64,000 nt of DNA from AP-15 sp963738185 (GTDB taxonomy: Bacteria > Pseudomonadota > Alphaproteobacteria > ATCC43930 > CGMCC-115725), in assembly GCA_963738185.1 (NCBI GenBank), contig CAVTVA010000001.1, forward strand, positions 620,001 to 684,000, in the 5' to 3' direction. The notes below the pieces were generated by a model. The model was given only the letters and a program-made list of their open reading frames with translations. It had not been told where the DNA came from and searched no databases. The position numbers were made by a program, and so were the translations under genes. The stretch's first letter is position 1. Each line of letters opens with the position of its first letter. Of this stretch, positions 1-8,859 are shown piece by piece.

Positions 1-1592
1 CCGCCAAGGCAGACGAGCTGGCGGATCTGCGCGCCAACCAGCAGCTGCTGCAGCAGCGCATCGATCAGCTGGCGCAGGCCCAGGCGCAGCAGCTGCCGGA
101 GACGAAAGCTTTTCCGGGCCTGCCGGGCGGCATGGGCACGGCGCCGATCCCGGGGCAGGCGCTGGCCGGCGGCAGCTTCCCGCGGTCGTTCCTGATCCCG
201 GGCACCGACACCTCGATCCGGGTCGGCGGCTTTGTCGACATCACCGCCCTCGATTTTCTGACCGGCGGCGGCAACGTGCCGGGCAGCAACAACTCGTCCA
301 ACGCCGGGCAAAACGGCAATCTGCATTCGATGCCGGTCGGCGAAGCCTTTATCCCCGGCGCGATCCCGCCGCAGGCCGTCGCCGGCTCCGGCGGCTTGGT
401 CCCGCAGTCGAAAGCGCACTCGAAGGGCAACGGGGTGTTCGAGTTCAGCCCGCAGCAGTCGCGGCTCAACGTCGAGACCCGCACCCCGACCGCCTGGGGC
501 GAGTCTCGGACCTTTTTCGAGTTCGACTGGTCGGGCTGCAACAACTATAGCTGCCAGGCCTTGCAGCAGAGCGGCGGCAACAGCATGCTGCCGCGCCTGC
601 GATACGCCTACGGCACCCTGGGCGGGTTGCTTGCCGGCCAGGCGCTGTCGAACTTCTCGGACGCCGACGCCGACACCGAATCGGTGGATTTCGGCGGCAT
701 CGAGGGGTCGACCGGCGGCAATCGCATCCCGCAGGTGCGCTACACGATCCCCGGACCCTACGGCAGCGCCTTCTCGGTGTCGGCCGAGCAATCGCTGACC
801 TCGATCATCGTGCCGGGCGGCACGGTTTCCTCGGACTTTGCCCTCGACGGTCTGACCGGCACGACCGGCTCGCCGCCATCCGGGGTGATCCCGGCGATCT
901 GCAACGGCATGGTCTGCACTGGGGTGGCGGGGGCGCAGGTCAACCCGGCCAAGCAGACGGCGCCCAATCTGACCATTGCCAATTATTGGACGCAGCCCTG
1001 GGGGCATGTCGATTTCGCCGGCGTGATGACCTTCCCCGATGTCGAGGACGGCGCCTACATCAGCCGGCACTACATCGGCTACGGCGGGCATATCTCGGGT
1101 GACGTGCATCCCCGCTGGTGGGGCTACAACAAAGACGACTTCCTGTTCAGCTTTATCGCGGGCCAAGGCATCGGCAACTATCTGAGCGGCGGCGAGAACA
1201 CCCTCTTTCAGCTGGCGAGCAACTTCACCGTCACGACCGCCTGCGCGACGCCCAGGCCGGGCTGCGAGGGCGGGCTGGCGGCCTCGAACATACTCTTTAA
1301 GCCGACCATGGGGTTCAGCACCAACGGCGGCTACCAGCACTGGTGGACGCACAATCTGCGGTCGACGATCGCGGCCGGCGAGGTTCAGCAATACGTCTCC
1401 TCGCAGCTGATCGGGCCCGTCGAGTCCAACTCGGCCAACAAAGTGCTGTGGGACGCCCTCGTCAATCTGGTGTGGAACCCGGTCGCGTTCATCACCACCG
1501 GCGTTCAGTACATGTACGGCAAGCGGATCGTCGTCTCCAACGCCAAGGGCAGCGAGAACGTGCTCGTCGCCAAGTTCCGCGTGTCCTTCTAG
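1..1592 (+). CDS. DcaP-like outer-membrane porin (5' end missing)
   Basis: The frame is open from base 3, so the start lies before the window. The visible N-terminal part is a glutamine- and leucine-rich coiled coil (ADELADLRANQQ, then LLQQRIDQLAQ). A low-complexity Gly/Pro linker and a barrel domain of about 430 residues follow, with alternating aromatic/polar strands. The protein ends in Phe (KFRVSF), the usual C-terminal signal of Bam-assembled barrels. Coiled coil plus barrel is the arrangement of DcaP-type trimeric porins, which pass small organic acids or peptides across the outer membrane. The substrate cannot be read from sequence. The next gene, 84 bp downstream, is unrelated, so this is probably the last gene of its unit. 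Confidence 0.8.
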   Translation, partial: AKADELADLRANQQLLQQRIDQLAQAQAQQLPETKAFPGLPGGMGTAPIPGQALAGGSFPRSFLIPGTDTSIRVGGFVDITALDFLTGGGNVPGSNNSSNAGQNGNLHSMPVGEAFIPGAIPPQAVAGSGGLVPQSKAHSKGNGVFEFSPQQSRLNVETRTPTAWGESRTFFEFDWSGCNNYSCQALQQSGGNSMLPRLRYAYGTLGGLLAGQALSNFSDADADTESVDFGGIEGSTGGNRIPQVRYTIPGPYGSAFSVSAEQSLTSIIVPGGTVSSDFALDGLTGTTGSPPSGVIPAICNGMVCTGVAGAQVNPAKQTAPNLTIANYWTQPWGHVDFAGVMTFPDVEDGAYISRHYIGYGGHISGDVHPRWWGYNKDDFLFSFIAGQGIGNYLSGGENTLFQLASNFTVTTACATPRPGCEGGLAASNILFKPTMGFSTNGGYQHWWTHNLRSTIAAGEVQQYVSSQLIGPVESNSANKVLWDALVNLVWNPVAFITTGVQYMYGKRIVVSNAKGSENVLVAKFRVSF

Positions 1593-1676
1593 GGGGACAA
1601 GCACATTCGGGGCACCTGGCCCGCGGGGTCAGGTGCCGTTGTCTCGAACGCAACGGGCTACCCGAAGGACCGGCCG

Positions 1677-2177
1677 ATGATCCAGCTGATCGAGGGGCTT
1701 CCGGCCAATGTCGTCGGCATCGCCGTCAAGGGCCGGGTGACGCGGCAGGATTGCCGCGATGTGCTGGCGCCGGCGGTCGCGAGGACGCTGCGGCGGCGCG
1801 AGCGGATCCGCCTCTACTATGAGATCGGCTCGCGCTTCCCGGGCGCCGGGTGGGACGATCTCGATCTCGGCCTCGAGCATGCCGCCTGGTGCGAACGGGT
1901 CGCGATCGTCACCGACATCGCCTGGATCAGCCTGACCGTCAAGGCATTGCGCTTTTTGATCCCGGGCGAAGTCCGGGTGTTCTCGACCATCCAGACGGCG
2001 GAAGGCCGCGCCTGGATCGCCGCCCGCCCCGGCTCGCGCGCCGACGCCCAGGAATTCGCCGCGCTGCGGCCGGCCGCGGCGACGGCAAGGCGCATGCGTC
2101 GCTCATCGGCGGCGCCGACATCGCCGAGCCGCGCAGCGTTGCCGCCCACCGATCAGCCGAGCCACGGCCTCGTCTAG
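1677..2177 (+). CDS. SpoIIAA-like STAS-fold protein
   Basis: A 166-residue soluble protein. Residues 1-125 match the SpoIIAA-like/STAS pattern: an N-terminal strand pair (MIQLIEGLP, VVGIAVKGRVT), a helix with a pair of Arg-rich turns, then the typical LYYEIG ... WDDLDLGLEH ... RVAIVTD segments and a C-terminal RVFSTIQTAEGRAWI. Proteins of this family are small, cytoplasmic or membrane-associated, and of unknown ligand. The last 40 residues are Ala/Arg/Ser-rich and low complexity, so the functional domain probably ends near residue 128. The gene stands alone between a porin and a permease. Confidence 0.7.
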   Translation: MIQLIEGLPANVVGIAVKGRVTRQDCRDVLAPAVARTLRRRERIRLYYEIGSRFPGAGWDDLDLGLEHAAWCERVAIVTDIAWISLTVKALRFLIPGEVRVFSTIQTAEGRAWIAARPGSRADAQEFAALRPAAATARRMRRSSAAPTSPSRAALPPTDQPSHGLV

Positions 2178-2475
2178 AGCAGCCGGCGCGAGATCGGCGC
2201 GCCCTAACATTCGGATCAGCCCGCGGGCCGCTTGGTCGAAAGCGGCCCCCAGGCCGGGAACAGCCGGCCGCCGCGGCCCAATGCATTGCCCGCCGAACCG
2301 GCCCGTCCGGAGCGGGTTCGGCAGCCCACGGGCGCCAATGCGGCGCGCGACCACCGCCGGCGATCATGCCCCAGCGATCATTCCCCGCCATCATGTCCTT
2401 GACGATCGCGCACCGGCCCTCTACTCGCCATCCGTGCGGCATTCAGCCTGCGCTCGGCAAACCGGAGGACGCGCG
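2178..2475. other. intergenic, no gene recognised
   Basis: 298 bp of GC-rich sequence between the SpoIIAA-like gene and the permease. Open frames here run into the neighbouring genes in other frames and have no recognisable domain. The only functional element seen is the GGAGG ribosome binding site at 2464-2468 for the next gene. Confidence 0.5.
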
Positions 2476-3612
2476 ATGGACTGCGACGGCGATCCTCCAC
2501 CACGATTGCAACCGACCGGGGACGAGCAGGCCGGCTCCTCGCAATGGGTCGCGCGCATCCTCTTGGCCTCGGCGCTGGGGCTCTTCGGCCTGTGGATTCT
2601 GCACCGGTTCTTGCCGGCGCTGGCCTGGGCCGCGATCCTGGCGATCGCGTTGTGGCCGCTCCACTGGCGCCTGGCGCGGGCGTTCCCGGAGCGGCGGGTT
2701 CTGGCGCCACTGGCGCTTACCCTGCTGGTCGGCCTCGTCATCATTGTGCCGCTGCTCTACGCCGCGGTCGAGTTGGGGCGCGAAAGCGGCGCCTTTTTTG
2801 GCTACCTTGGCGAATTGCGGCGCACCGGATTGCCGATGCCCCCTTGGCTGCCGCGGCTGCCGGGGCTCGGCCATCAGCTGGCGGCATGGTGGCGCACAAA
2901 CCTCAGCGACCCGCAGGCGATGCAGGCGCTGCTCGGCCGCATCTACACCCGCATTCCGGTTCGCTCGGCACGGCAGCTCGGCGGAGAAATCGTTCACCGC
3001 CTGATCCTGTTCGGCTTCACTCTATTGACCTTGTTCTTCCTGTTTCGCGATGGTGCTGCACTCAGCCGTCAGCTGCTGGATCTGAGCCAACGCGTGCTCG
3101 GCCCGAGCGGCGAACGGGTTGCCCGGCACATGATCGCGGCGGTGCACGGGACCGTGACCGGGCTGGTGCTCGTCGGCCTGGCCGAGGGTGTGGTGATCGG
3201 CTTTTCCTATGCGCTCGCCGGCCTGCCGCATTGGGTGGCGGTGGCGGCGGTGACCGGCGTCGTGGCGGTGATCCCGTTTGGCGCGCCGCTCGCGTTCTGC
3301 CTGGCGGGCTTGTATCTGGCCGCCAATGGCAGCACCGGCGCGGCGGCCTTGGTCGTCGGCTTTGGCTTTCTGGTGGTGTTTGTGGCCGATCACTTTATCC
3401 GCCCGTTTCTGATCGGGGGGGCGGCGCGGCTGCCGTTTTTATGGGTTCTGCTCGGCATCGTCGCCGGGCTGGAGACCTTCGGCCTGCTCGGGCTTTTTCT
3501 CGGGCCGGTGGTTATGGCGGCGCTGATCTCGCTGTGGCGCGAGTGGACCCAGGCGCCGGACGCGTCCGGCAGCCGGCCGGCGCCGGTCCCGAGCAGGCGC
3601 CGCCACCGCTGA
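2476..3612 (+). CDS. AI-2E family transporter (PerM/YdiK-like membrane protein)
   Basis: 378 residues, usual length for the family. The ATG at 2476 follows GGAGG by seven bases; the frame is open upstream to about 2281, but that part is low-complexity. Two N-terminal membrane segments (LLASALGLFGLWI and the following LAWAAILAIALWPL) are followed by a soluble loop (residues about 100-175). Four or five more membrane helices follow, with the family signature GxxxGLVLVGLAEGVVIG and a PFGAPLAFCLAGLYL segment. Members are proposed exporters of small molecules such as autoinducer-2, or ion/H+ antiporters; the substrate here is unknown. The gene is convergent with the chromate-transport pair 33 bp downstream. 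Confidence 0.85.
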   Translation: MDCDGDPPPRLQPTGDEQAGSSQWVARILLASALGLFGLWILHRFLPALAWAAILAIALWPLHWRLARAFPERRVLAPLALTLLVGLVIIVPLLYAAVELGRESGAFFGYLGELRRTGLPMPPWLPRLPGLGHQLAAWWRTNLSDPQAMQALLGRIYTRIPVRSARQLGGEIVHRLILFGFTLLTLFFLFRDGAALSRQLLDLSQRVLGPSGERVARHMIAAVHGTVTGLVLVGLAEGVVIGFSYALAGLPHWVAVAAVTGVVAVIPFGAPLAFCLAGLYLAANGSTGAAALVVGFGFLVVFVADHFIRPFLIGGAARLPFLWVLLGIVAGLETFGLLGLFLGPVVMAALISLWREWTQAPDASGSRPAPVPSRRRHR

Positions 3613-3645
3613 TCGCGGCGCGAGGGCCCGCGCCGGAGAGCGGCC

Positions 3646-4194
3646 TCAAATCCGACCGAAAACGGCGGCGAGGGCGAACAGCACCCCGCTCAGCGCGAAC
3701 AGCGCCAACGGGTTGAGCCCAGGCCAGCGCAACAGCACCACGGTCGCCACGCTCGCCGCGATCCACACCGCGGCGCCGCCCGGCATCGCGCGCAGCACTG
3801 CGATGCCGCCCGCCAGCACCAGTCCGGCGGCAACCGGCGCCAGCCCGTTTTCGACGGCGGCGTGCCAAGCAGAGCCGCGCCATCGGCCCCACAGCCGCGC
3901 CCCGCCAAAGACCAGCAGCGAGGAGGGCAGGTAGAGCGCCACGCTTGCGGTCAAGGCGCCCGGCCAGCCCGCGACCTTCCAGCCGATCAGCGCCGACAGC
4001 ATCGTGCCGGGACCCGGTGCGGCGCGCGAGATCGCGAACAGGTCGGCAAATTCGCGCGGGCTGGTCCAGTGATGCACCGCGACTGCCTGGTGCTCGATCT
4101 CGGCCAGCAGCGACGCGCCGCCGCCGATCGAAAACAGCGACAGCGGGCCAAAGACCAGCACCAGCGCCAGCAGTGCCCGCCAATCCTCGGGCAT
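3646..4194 (-). CDS. chrA: chromate transporter, second half-size subunit
   Basis: 182 residues, about half a classical ChrA. The CHR domain is clear: FGPLSLFSIGGGASLLAEIE near the N terminus, then ISRAAPGPGTMLSALIGWKV (the PGP-type motif of the family), then VALYLPSSLLVFGG and two more hydrophobic helices. It lies 16 bp after the first half (4211-4789) on the same strand. The two would be co-translated and form the heteromeric short-chain CHR transporter, which expels chromate from the cytoplasm. ATG at 4194. No ChrB regulator is adjacent. Confidence 0.85.
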   Translation of the reverse strand: MPEDWRALLALVLVFGPLSLFSIGGGASLLAEIEHQAVAVHHWTSPREFADLFAISRAAPGPGTMLSALIGWKVAGWPGALTASVALYLPSSLLVFGGARLWGRWRGSAWHAAVENGLAPVAAGLVLAGGIAVLRAMPGGAAVWIAASVATVVLLRWPGLNPLALFALSGVLFALAAVFGRI

Positions 4195-4210
4195 TCAGTC
4201 CTCGGGCATG

Positions 4211-4789
4211 TCAGCCGCCCCGATGCTGCTGCACCGCGGCGAGGCCAATGCTGAGCGGCGCCAGGCCCGCCACCACCGGCAGCATCGGCCAGCGCAGCAC
4301 CCCGATGGTCAGCGCGGTCGCGAGCACAACCAGGATCTGGCCGATCTGCGCCGCGCCGCGCGGCACCAGCACCAACCCGGTGGCAAAGGTCAAGCCGATC
4401 GCCGCCGCCGCCACCCCGTCGAGCGCGGCGTGCGCCACCCCGCTGCCGGCGATCCGGGCGAACCCTGCCGCCAGCGCCACGACGATCACCAGCGGCCCTG
4501 ACAGCAGGCCCACCACCGCCGCCACCGCGCCGGCGCCGCCGCGCAGCCGCTGACCGACTTGGACCGTCAGATTGACCCCGGCCGAGCCGGGCATCACCCG
4601 GCTGAGCGCCACGCCCGATAGAAAAGCCTGGTCGTCGATCCACTGCCGGCGCCGGACCATCGCGCGGTAGAGCCACGCCGCGGTGCCGCCGCCAAAGCTA
4701 GTGACGCCGAGCAGAAAAAACGCGGCGAAGATCGCGCCAAGGCCGATCCGTGCCGCGCCATCCGCACCCTGTGGACTGATCTCCGCCAC
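4211..4789 (-). CDS. chrA: chromate transporter, first half-size subunit
   Basis: 192 residues. The CHR domain shows FFLLGVTSFGGGTAAWLYRAM, WIDDQAFLSGVALSRVMPG and VGQRLRGGAGAVAAVVG, followed by hydrophobic helices to the end. It precedes the second CHR half by 16 bp. The paired short proteins together correspond to one long-chain ChrA, and the two halves are expected in antiparallel topology. The start at 4789 gives a short polar leader of about 20 residues before the first membrane helix; no clear ribosome binding site decides it. Confidence 0.85.
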   Translation of the reverse strand: MAEISPQGADGAARIGLGAIFAAFFLLGVTSFGGGTAAWLYRAMVRRRQWIDDQAFLSGVALSRVMPGSAGVNLTVQVGQRLRGGAGAVAAVVGLLSGPLVIVVALAAGFARIAGSGVAHAALDGVAAAAIGLTFATGLVLVPRGAAQIGQILVVLATALTIGVLRWPMLPVVAGLAPLSIGLAAVQQHRGG

Positions 4790-5104
4790 GCCACCCCTCC
4801 GCCCGATCTGCGGAGGTTATCTCCTGCCGGGCAATTGGGCGAGACGCTTTGCGCCGTGAGTCGGCCGGCGCCGGCACGAGATGCGGCGGCGCGGAGCCAA
4901 GTCGCGCCAGGCCCCAGGACCTAACGCGAGGCTATTGGTTGGAGCCCAAACGAATGAGTTCCGATCGATGCACGGCCAATCGAGATTGCTGCGTCACTGC
5001 GCTCTTCGCAATGATAAGGCAGCCAGCTTCAGGCTGTGGCGGCTGCGGACGGCATCAGGTGTTCCGAATGTCATCAGCAGCTGGCGGCGCGATATGGTGA
5101 TCCG
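4790..5104. other. intergenic, degenerate palindromic repeat only
   Basis: 315 bp between the chromate pair and the enolase-superfamily gene, without a recognisable gene. At about 4981-5016 it contains an imperfect inverted repeat (GAGATTGCTGCGTCACTG then CGCTCTTCGCAATGA). This resembles the attgct...cgcaat repeats scattered through many alphaproteobacterial genomes. The rest holds nothing I can name. Confidence 0.5.
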
Positions 5105-6214
5105 TCAGCTCAGCACCCCGACTTTCTTCTTCTCGATCAAATCGAAGTCGATGTTGGCGCCGAGGCCAGGGGCGGTCGGGGCGTGGACCAGGCCGTCGCG
5201 GTCGACCGAGATGTCTTGGGCAAGGCCGTATTTCTGCATCGCGTCGGGCAGCAGGACTTCGAAGAACTCGGTATTCCGGATCGCCATGATCACGTGAAGA
5301 TTGGCGAAATTGTTCAGCGAGTTGCCGCCGTGATGGGTCTCGAAATTCATCCGGAAGGCTTCGGCCAGATGCGCGGTCTTGACCAAGGTGGTGATGCCGC
5401 CCTTGACCGCGACGTCACCGCGCAGAAAGTCGGTGGCGCGCTCGGTGATCCACGGAATATACGAATCGAGCCCACCGATCGGGTATTCGGTCGCCAGGAT
5501 CGGGATGTCGAGCTTCTGCTTCAGTTTGACGTAGTTGTAGAGATCCTGCTCGGCGAGCGGATCCTCATACCAGTAGTACCCCATCTCTTCGATCGCCCGG
5601 CCGACGCGCAACGCCTCCTCGTAGCGGTAGCTCCAGGTTGAATCGAGCATCAACGTATAGTCGTCGCCAACCGCCTCCCTGACCGCCTCGCACACCTTGA
5701 TGTCGTCGCGCCAGCGCTGCGGCGGATGAATTTTGTAGGCGGCCCAGCCGGTCGATTGGTAATGCCGGGCCTGTTCAGCGTATTCCTCGGCGGTCGCGTG
5801 AATCTCTGAGCTCGCATAGGCGGGGATGCTGCTGCGGCAGGTGCCGATCAGGCGATGGATCGGCAGCCCCGCGGCCTTGCCGGCGATGTCCCACAGCGCC
5901 ACGTCGCAGGCGCCGATCGCGCGCACGCTCGCCACCCGCGCCCGCGCCCAAAGGAGGCGGTTGAGGCGCTCGCGGTCGAGCGGGTCCTGGCCGACCAGAA
6001 TCGGCTTGAGAAACCGGATCAGCCCCGGCCCGTCGAGGCTTGCCGGATTGGATGAGGTGCCGAGAAAGGCATGCCCGACGATCCCCTGATCGGTCACGAC
6101 CGCCAGCAGCCCGAGATCGCTCTGGCCGGTCGAACGCGCCGTGTGATGGCCATAGATCGTCGCCGGAATGCTCTCCCAGGCAAACAGCGTCAGGGTGACA
6201 TCGGTGATCTTCAT
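5105..6214 (-). CDS. mandelate racemase/muconate lactonizing enzyme (enolase superfamily)
   Basis: 369 residues with ATG at 6214 (MKITDVTLTLFAWE, the standard capping-domain start); a longer open frame upstream is non-homologous. The N-terminal capping domain ends near residue 125, followed by the TIM barrel. Visible active-site elements are Lys161-Ile-His163 (KxH in place of the commoner KxK), metal ligands Asp191 (MLDSTWSY), Glu217 (YEDP) and Glu243 (TEYP), and the ETHHGGNSLNN segment with His294/His295 as the likely general acid/base. This fits an acid-sugar dehydratase or epimerase of the MR group, but the substrate cannot be assigned. The gene is isolated, with no sugar catabolic neighbours in the window. 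Confidence 0.8.
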   Translation of the reverse strand: MKITDVTLTLFAWESIPATIYGHHTARSTGQSDLGLLAVVTDQGIVGHAFLGTSSNPASLDGPGLIRFLKPILVGQDPLDRERLNRLLWARARVASVRAIGACDVALWDIAGKAAGLPIHRLIGTCRSSIPAYASSEIHATAEEYAEQARHYQSTGWAAYKIHPPQRWRDDIKVCEAVREAVGDDYTLMLDSTWSYRYEEALRVGRAIEEMGYYWYEDPLAEQDLYNYVKLKQKLDIPILATEYPIGGLDSYIPWITERATDFLRGDVAVKGGITTLVKTAHLAEAFRMNFETHHGGNSLNNFANLHVIMAIRNTEFFEVLLPDAMQKYGLAQDISVDRDGLVHAPTAPGLGANIDFDLIEKKKVGVLS

Positions 6215-6235
6215 TTCAATCGTCTCCGATTTCGG

Positions 6236-6275
6236 ACCGCGGGCCTCCCGCCCGCGAAGCGCTTCCCGCCCCCCG
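6236..6275. repeat. short palindromic GC-rich dispersed element
   Basis: The core GCGGGCCTCCCGCCCGC is an inverted repeat and is followed by GAAGCGCTTCCCGCC. It sits in the leader just upstream of the enolase-superfamily gene. A related GGGCCT...GGGCGGGACGCCC element occurs at 25505-25552, so it belongs to the family of small intergenic palindromes in this genome. Confidence 0.5.
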
Positions 6276-6412
6276 CAGATGTCATTATTAAGCACGGTCG
6301 ACGCGCGCATCTCAATCGCGCTAGCCACGCCGAAGAGGCGATCGATCAACGAGAGCTTTCCTAGGGCCGCCGGTCACAGGGGCTGGCTGCTGTTTTGTCG
6401 TCGAGCCTCACC

Positions 6413-7219
6413 ATGTCGAAAAGTGGTCGCGCTGCCCCGGGATCGAACGAAGGACTGCCCAACCGCCGGGCTGGCGCCACCACTCGGCCGCATCAGCGCG
6501 CGCTGTTGCGCGTGTGCGGGCTCTCCGCAGTCGGCGCCTTGTGCGAGCGCGACCCGGGCCGGGTCGAGCGGCTCTATTTCGAAACCCAGCGACGCGCCGA
6601 GCTCGGCCCGTTCTGCGCGGCGCTGGCGCGCGCCCGCAAGCCCTATCGCGAGGTCGGCGCGGTTGAGCTCGCGCGCATCGCCGGCACCCTCTTGCATGGC
6701 GGCGTCGTTGCGATCGCCCGCCAGCAGCCGCTCGCCGCCTTCGATGCTGCGACCGCGCCGGGCTGGGCGCGGGACGGCAAGCCGATCTTGATTCTCGACG
6801 GCATCGGCAATCCGCATAATCTGGGCGCGATCGCCCGCACCGCGGCGTTCTTCGGGATTGGGCGGATCGTGCTCGCCGACCGTCCCGAGCAGGCGCTCCC
6901 CTCGGACGCGAGCTACCGTGTCGCCGAGGGCGGGCTCGAGCATCTGAGCCTCTACCAGGCGCCGCTGCCGCACGCCTTGAAAATGCTGCGGCAGGGTTAC
7001 CGGATCATTGGCGCTGCTCTCGACCGGGGTGCGCCCTTTGCGCCGGATCGAGGCGTCAAGCCGCCGGCGTTGATCCTTGGCAATGAAGAAACCGGCCTTG
7101 CCGCCGCAACCCTCGCCGCTTGCGACGAGATCGCCACGATTCCCGGCACCGGCGGGGTGCAATCGCTCAATGTCGCCGCCTCGGCGGCCATCCTGATCTA
7201 TCTCTCGACCCGCCCATGA
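6413..7219 (+). CDS. TrmH/SpoU-family RNA 2'-O-ribose methyltransferase
   Basis: 268 residues from ATG 6413 (MSKSGRAAPG); a TTG six codons upstream is possible. The N-terminal substrate-binding part (residues 30-110, RALLRVCGLSAV ... IARQQP) precedes the SPOUT knot domain. All three SpoU motifs are present: motif 1 ILDGIGNPHNLGAIARTA, motif 2 ALILGNEETGL, and motif 3 IPGTGGVQSLNVAASAAIL. It methylates a ribose 2'-OH in rRNA or tRNA using SAM; the target base is not predictable. Its last 53 bases overlap the 3' end of the convergent DTW-domain gene. Confidence 0.87.
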   Translation: MSKSGRAAPGSNEGLPNRRAGATTRPHQRALLRVCGLSAVGALCERDPGRVERLYFETQRRAELGPFCAALARARKPYREVGAVELARIAGTLLHGGVVAIARQQPLAAFDAATAPGWARDGKPILILDGIGNPHNLGAIARTAAFFGIGRIVLADRPEQALPSDASYRVAEGGLEHLSLYQAPLPHALKMLRQGYRIIGAALDRGAPFAPDRGVKPPALILGNEETGLAAATLAACDEIATIPGTGGVQSLNVAASAAILIYLSTRP

Positions 7220-7811
7220 CCGGGCCCGGCTCCGGGCGGGCGTCGGCGATCAGGCGGTCGAGCGCGCTCTTCAGCGCAGCCTCGATTTCCGGATGTTGCT
7301 CGATGCGCGCCAGCAGCAGGGCCGCGGCCTCGATCGTCGACAGCGCCTCGCGCCGAGGCTCGCGGCGAACCCGGTTGAACTCCGAGGGGCGCTGCGGGTC
7401 GAGCACCAGCCGGCGCAATTTGAGGAGCCAAGGGTTGCGCCACCACAGCGCCTTTGCTTCGCTCCAGCTGCCGTCAAGCAGCACGGCGCCGTCGAGGCCG
7501 CGCAGCATCGCTGGCTGGTCCGGCGCCGGCTGGCCATGCCGATCGATCGCGACGACCTCCCGCTCCAGGCCAAACTCTCGCGGCCGCGCCGAACCCAAAT
7601 GCAGCACCGCCCAGCGCCGCGGGTCGGCCAATGGACCCTCGGTGCCGCCGAGCGCTCGCGCTAGGTTGGGCCAAGACAGGCCGACCGCCAACCTCGCCCG
7701 CCGCAGCATGGACAGCGCGAGCGCAGCCGTCGCCGCACTCTCCTTCTTCTCACGCGGATGCTGCAGGATCAGGATGAACAGCCGGTTGTCGAGCTTCGCG
7801 TCGCCTTCCAT
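7167..7811 (-). CDS. DTW-domain protein (tRNA-uridine aminocarboxypropyltransferase type)
   Basis: 214 residues. The DTW/TapT pattern is visible: LFILILQHPREKKES at the N terminus, VLLDGSWSEAKAL (the D-x-S-W variant of the DTW motif), and RREPRREALSTIEAAALLL near residue 160. Such enzymes transfer the 3-amino-3-carboxypropyl group of SAM to uridine in the tRNA variable or D loop (acp3U). The N-terminal zinc-cysteine ribbon found in longer members is absent. The start ATG at 7811 gives MEGDAKLDNR. The 3' ends of this gene and the TrmH-like gene interlock. Confidence 0.75.
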   Translation of the reverse strand: MEGDAKLDNRLFILILQHPREKKESAATAALALSMLRRARLAVGLSWPNLARALGGTEGPLADPRRWAVLHLGSARPREFGLEREVVAIDRHGQPAPDQPAMLRGLDGAVLLDGSWSEAKALWWRNPWLLKLRRLVLDPQRPSEFNRVRREPRREALSTIEAAALLLARIEQHPEIEAALKSALDRLIADARPEPGPVMGGSRDRSGWPPRRRH

Positions 7812-7973
7812 CCGTCCTCACCGAGCCTGACCTGCCGCCGGAATTGTAAAATGTGCGGGGATGACCGGGCGGGCTCGAACGTTAGCACCTCTAGCCGCCC
7901 GAATCCGCGCTGGGCGAGAAACTGTGATATTGATCTTGCCTCGAGGTAGCCGGGGCATTCATCGGGGGCGTTG

Positions 7974-8846
7974 ATGCACAAGCGCATTCGCAAAGCCGTT
8001 TTTCCGGTCGCCGGCTTGGGCACCCGCTTTTTGCCGGCAACCAAGGCAATGCCAAAGGAAATGTTGCCGATCGTCGATAAGCCCCTCATTCACTACGCGG
8101 TCGAGGAGGCCAAGGCGGCGGGCATCGAGCAATTCTTTTTTGTCACCAGCCGGGCGAAGAGCGCAATCGACGACCATTTCGATCGGGCCTTCGAGCTCGA
8201 GGCGACCCTGCGCGAGCGCGGCCAGCACGCGCTGGTCGAGGAGCTCGAATCACGGCTGCCCGAGCCCGGCCAGATCGCGTACACCCGCCAGCAGACGCCG
8301 CTCGGCCTCGGACATGCCGTGTGGTGTGCGCGCGGGCTGGTCGGCGACGAGCCCTTTGCCGTGCTGCTGGCCGACGATCTGATGGTATGCGACACGCCGT
8401 GCCTGACCCAGATGGTCGAGGCCTATGAGGAGATCGGCGGCAATCTGGCGGCGGTGATCGAGGTGCCGCGCGAGCAAACCCGGCGTTATGGGGTGCTCGA
8501 CATCGTCGCCGACGACGGCCGGCTGGTGCGGGCGCGCGGCGTCGTCGAAAAGCCAGATCCGCTGGAGGCGCCCTCGACCTCGACGATCATCGGCCGCTAC
8601 ATCATCCAGCCCGAGGTGTTTGGCCATCTCGCCCAGGCCGAAGCCGGCAGCGGCGGCGAAATCCAGCTGACCGACGCGCTGGCCCGCCTGATCGAGGAGG
8701 GCCAGTCCTTTCACGGGCTGCGTTTTTCGGGGCGGCGGTATGATTGCGGCGACAAGCTCGGCTTTCTCGAAGCGACCATCGCGCTGGGGCTGCAGCATCC
8801 CGAGCTGGGCGATCAGCTGCGCCGGATCCTGGCCTCGTATCTCTAA
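7974..8846 (+). CDS. galU: UTP-glucose-1-phosphate uridylyltransferase
   Basis: 290 residues. The ATG at 7974 is preferred over the in-frame TTG immediately before it. The nucleotide-binding signature is G14-LGTRFLPATKAMPKEMLP, followed by VDKPLIHYAVEEA. LADDLMV and VEKPDP (sugar binding) and YDCGDKLGFLEATI near the C terminus are diagnostic of GalU. It makes UDP-glucose from glucose-1-phosphate and UTP in the cytoplasm for exopolysaccharide, LPS and glucan synthesis. The phosphomannomutase/phosphoglucomutase gene follows 13 bp downstream, so the two form an operon that supplies sugar-1-phosphate and its nucleotide sugar. Confidence 0.95.
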   Translation: MHKRIRKAVFPVAGLGTRFLPATKAMPKEMLPIVDKPLIHYAVEEAKAAGIEQFFFVTSRAKSAIDDHFDRAFELEATLRERGQHALVEELESRLPEPGQIAYTRQQTPLGLGHAVWCARGLVGDEPFAVLLADDLMVCDTPCLTQMVEAYEEIGGNLAAVIEVPREQTRRYGVLDIVADDGRLVRARGVVEKPDPLEAPSTSTIIGRYIIQPEVFGHLAQAEAGSGGEIQLTDALARLIEEGQSFHGLRFSGRRYDCGDKLGFLEATIALGLQHPELGDQLRRILASYL

Positions 8847-8859
8847 ACTGGAGACGCCG

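Noticed and set aside
4980..5018. Small RNA or tRNA in the chromate/enolase gap
   Set aside because: The only structure is an imperfect inverted repeat of a common dispersed type; no cloverleaf or terminator was found.
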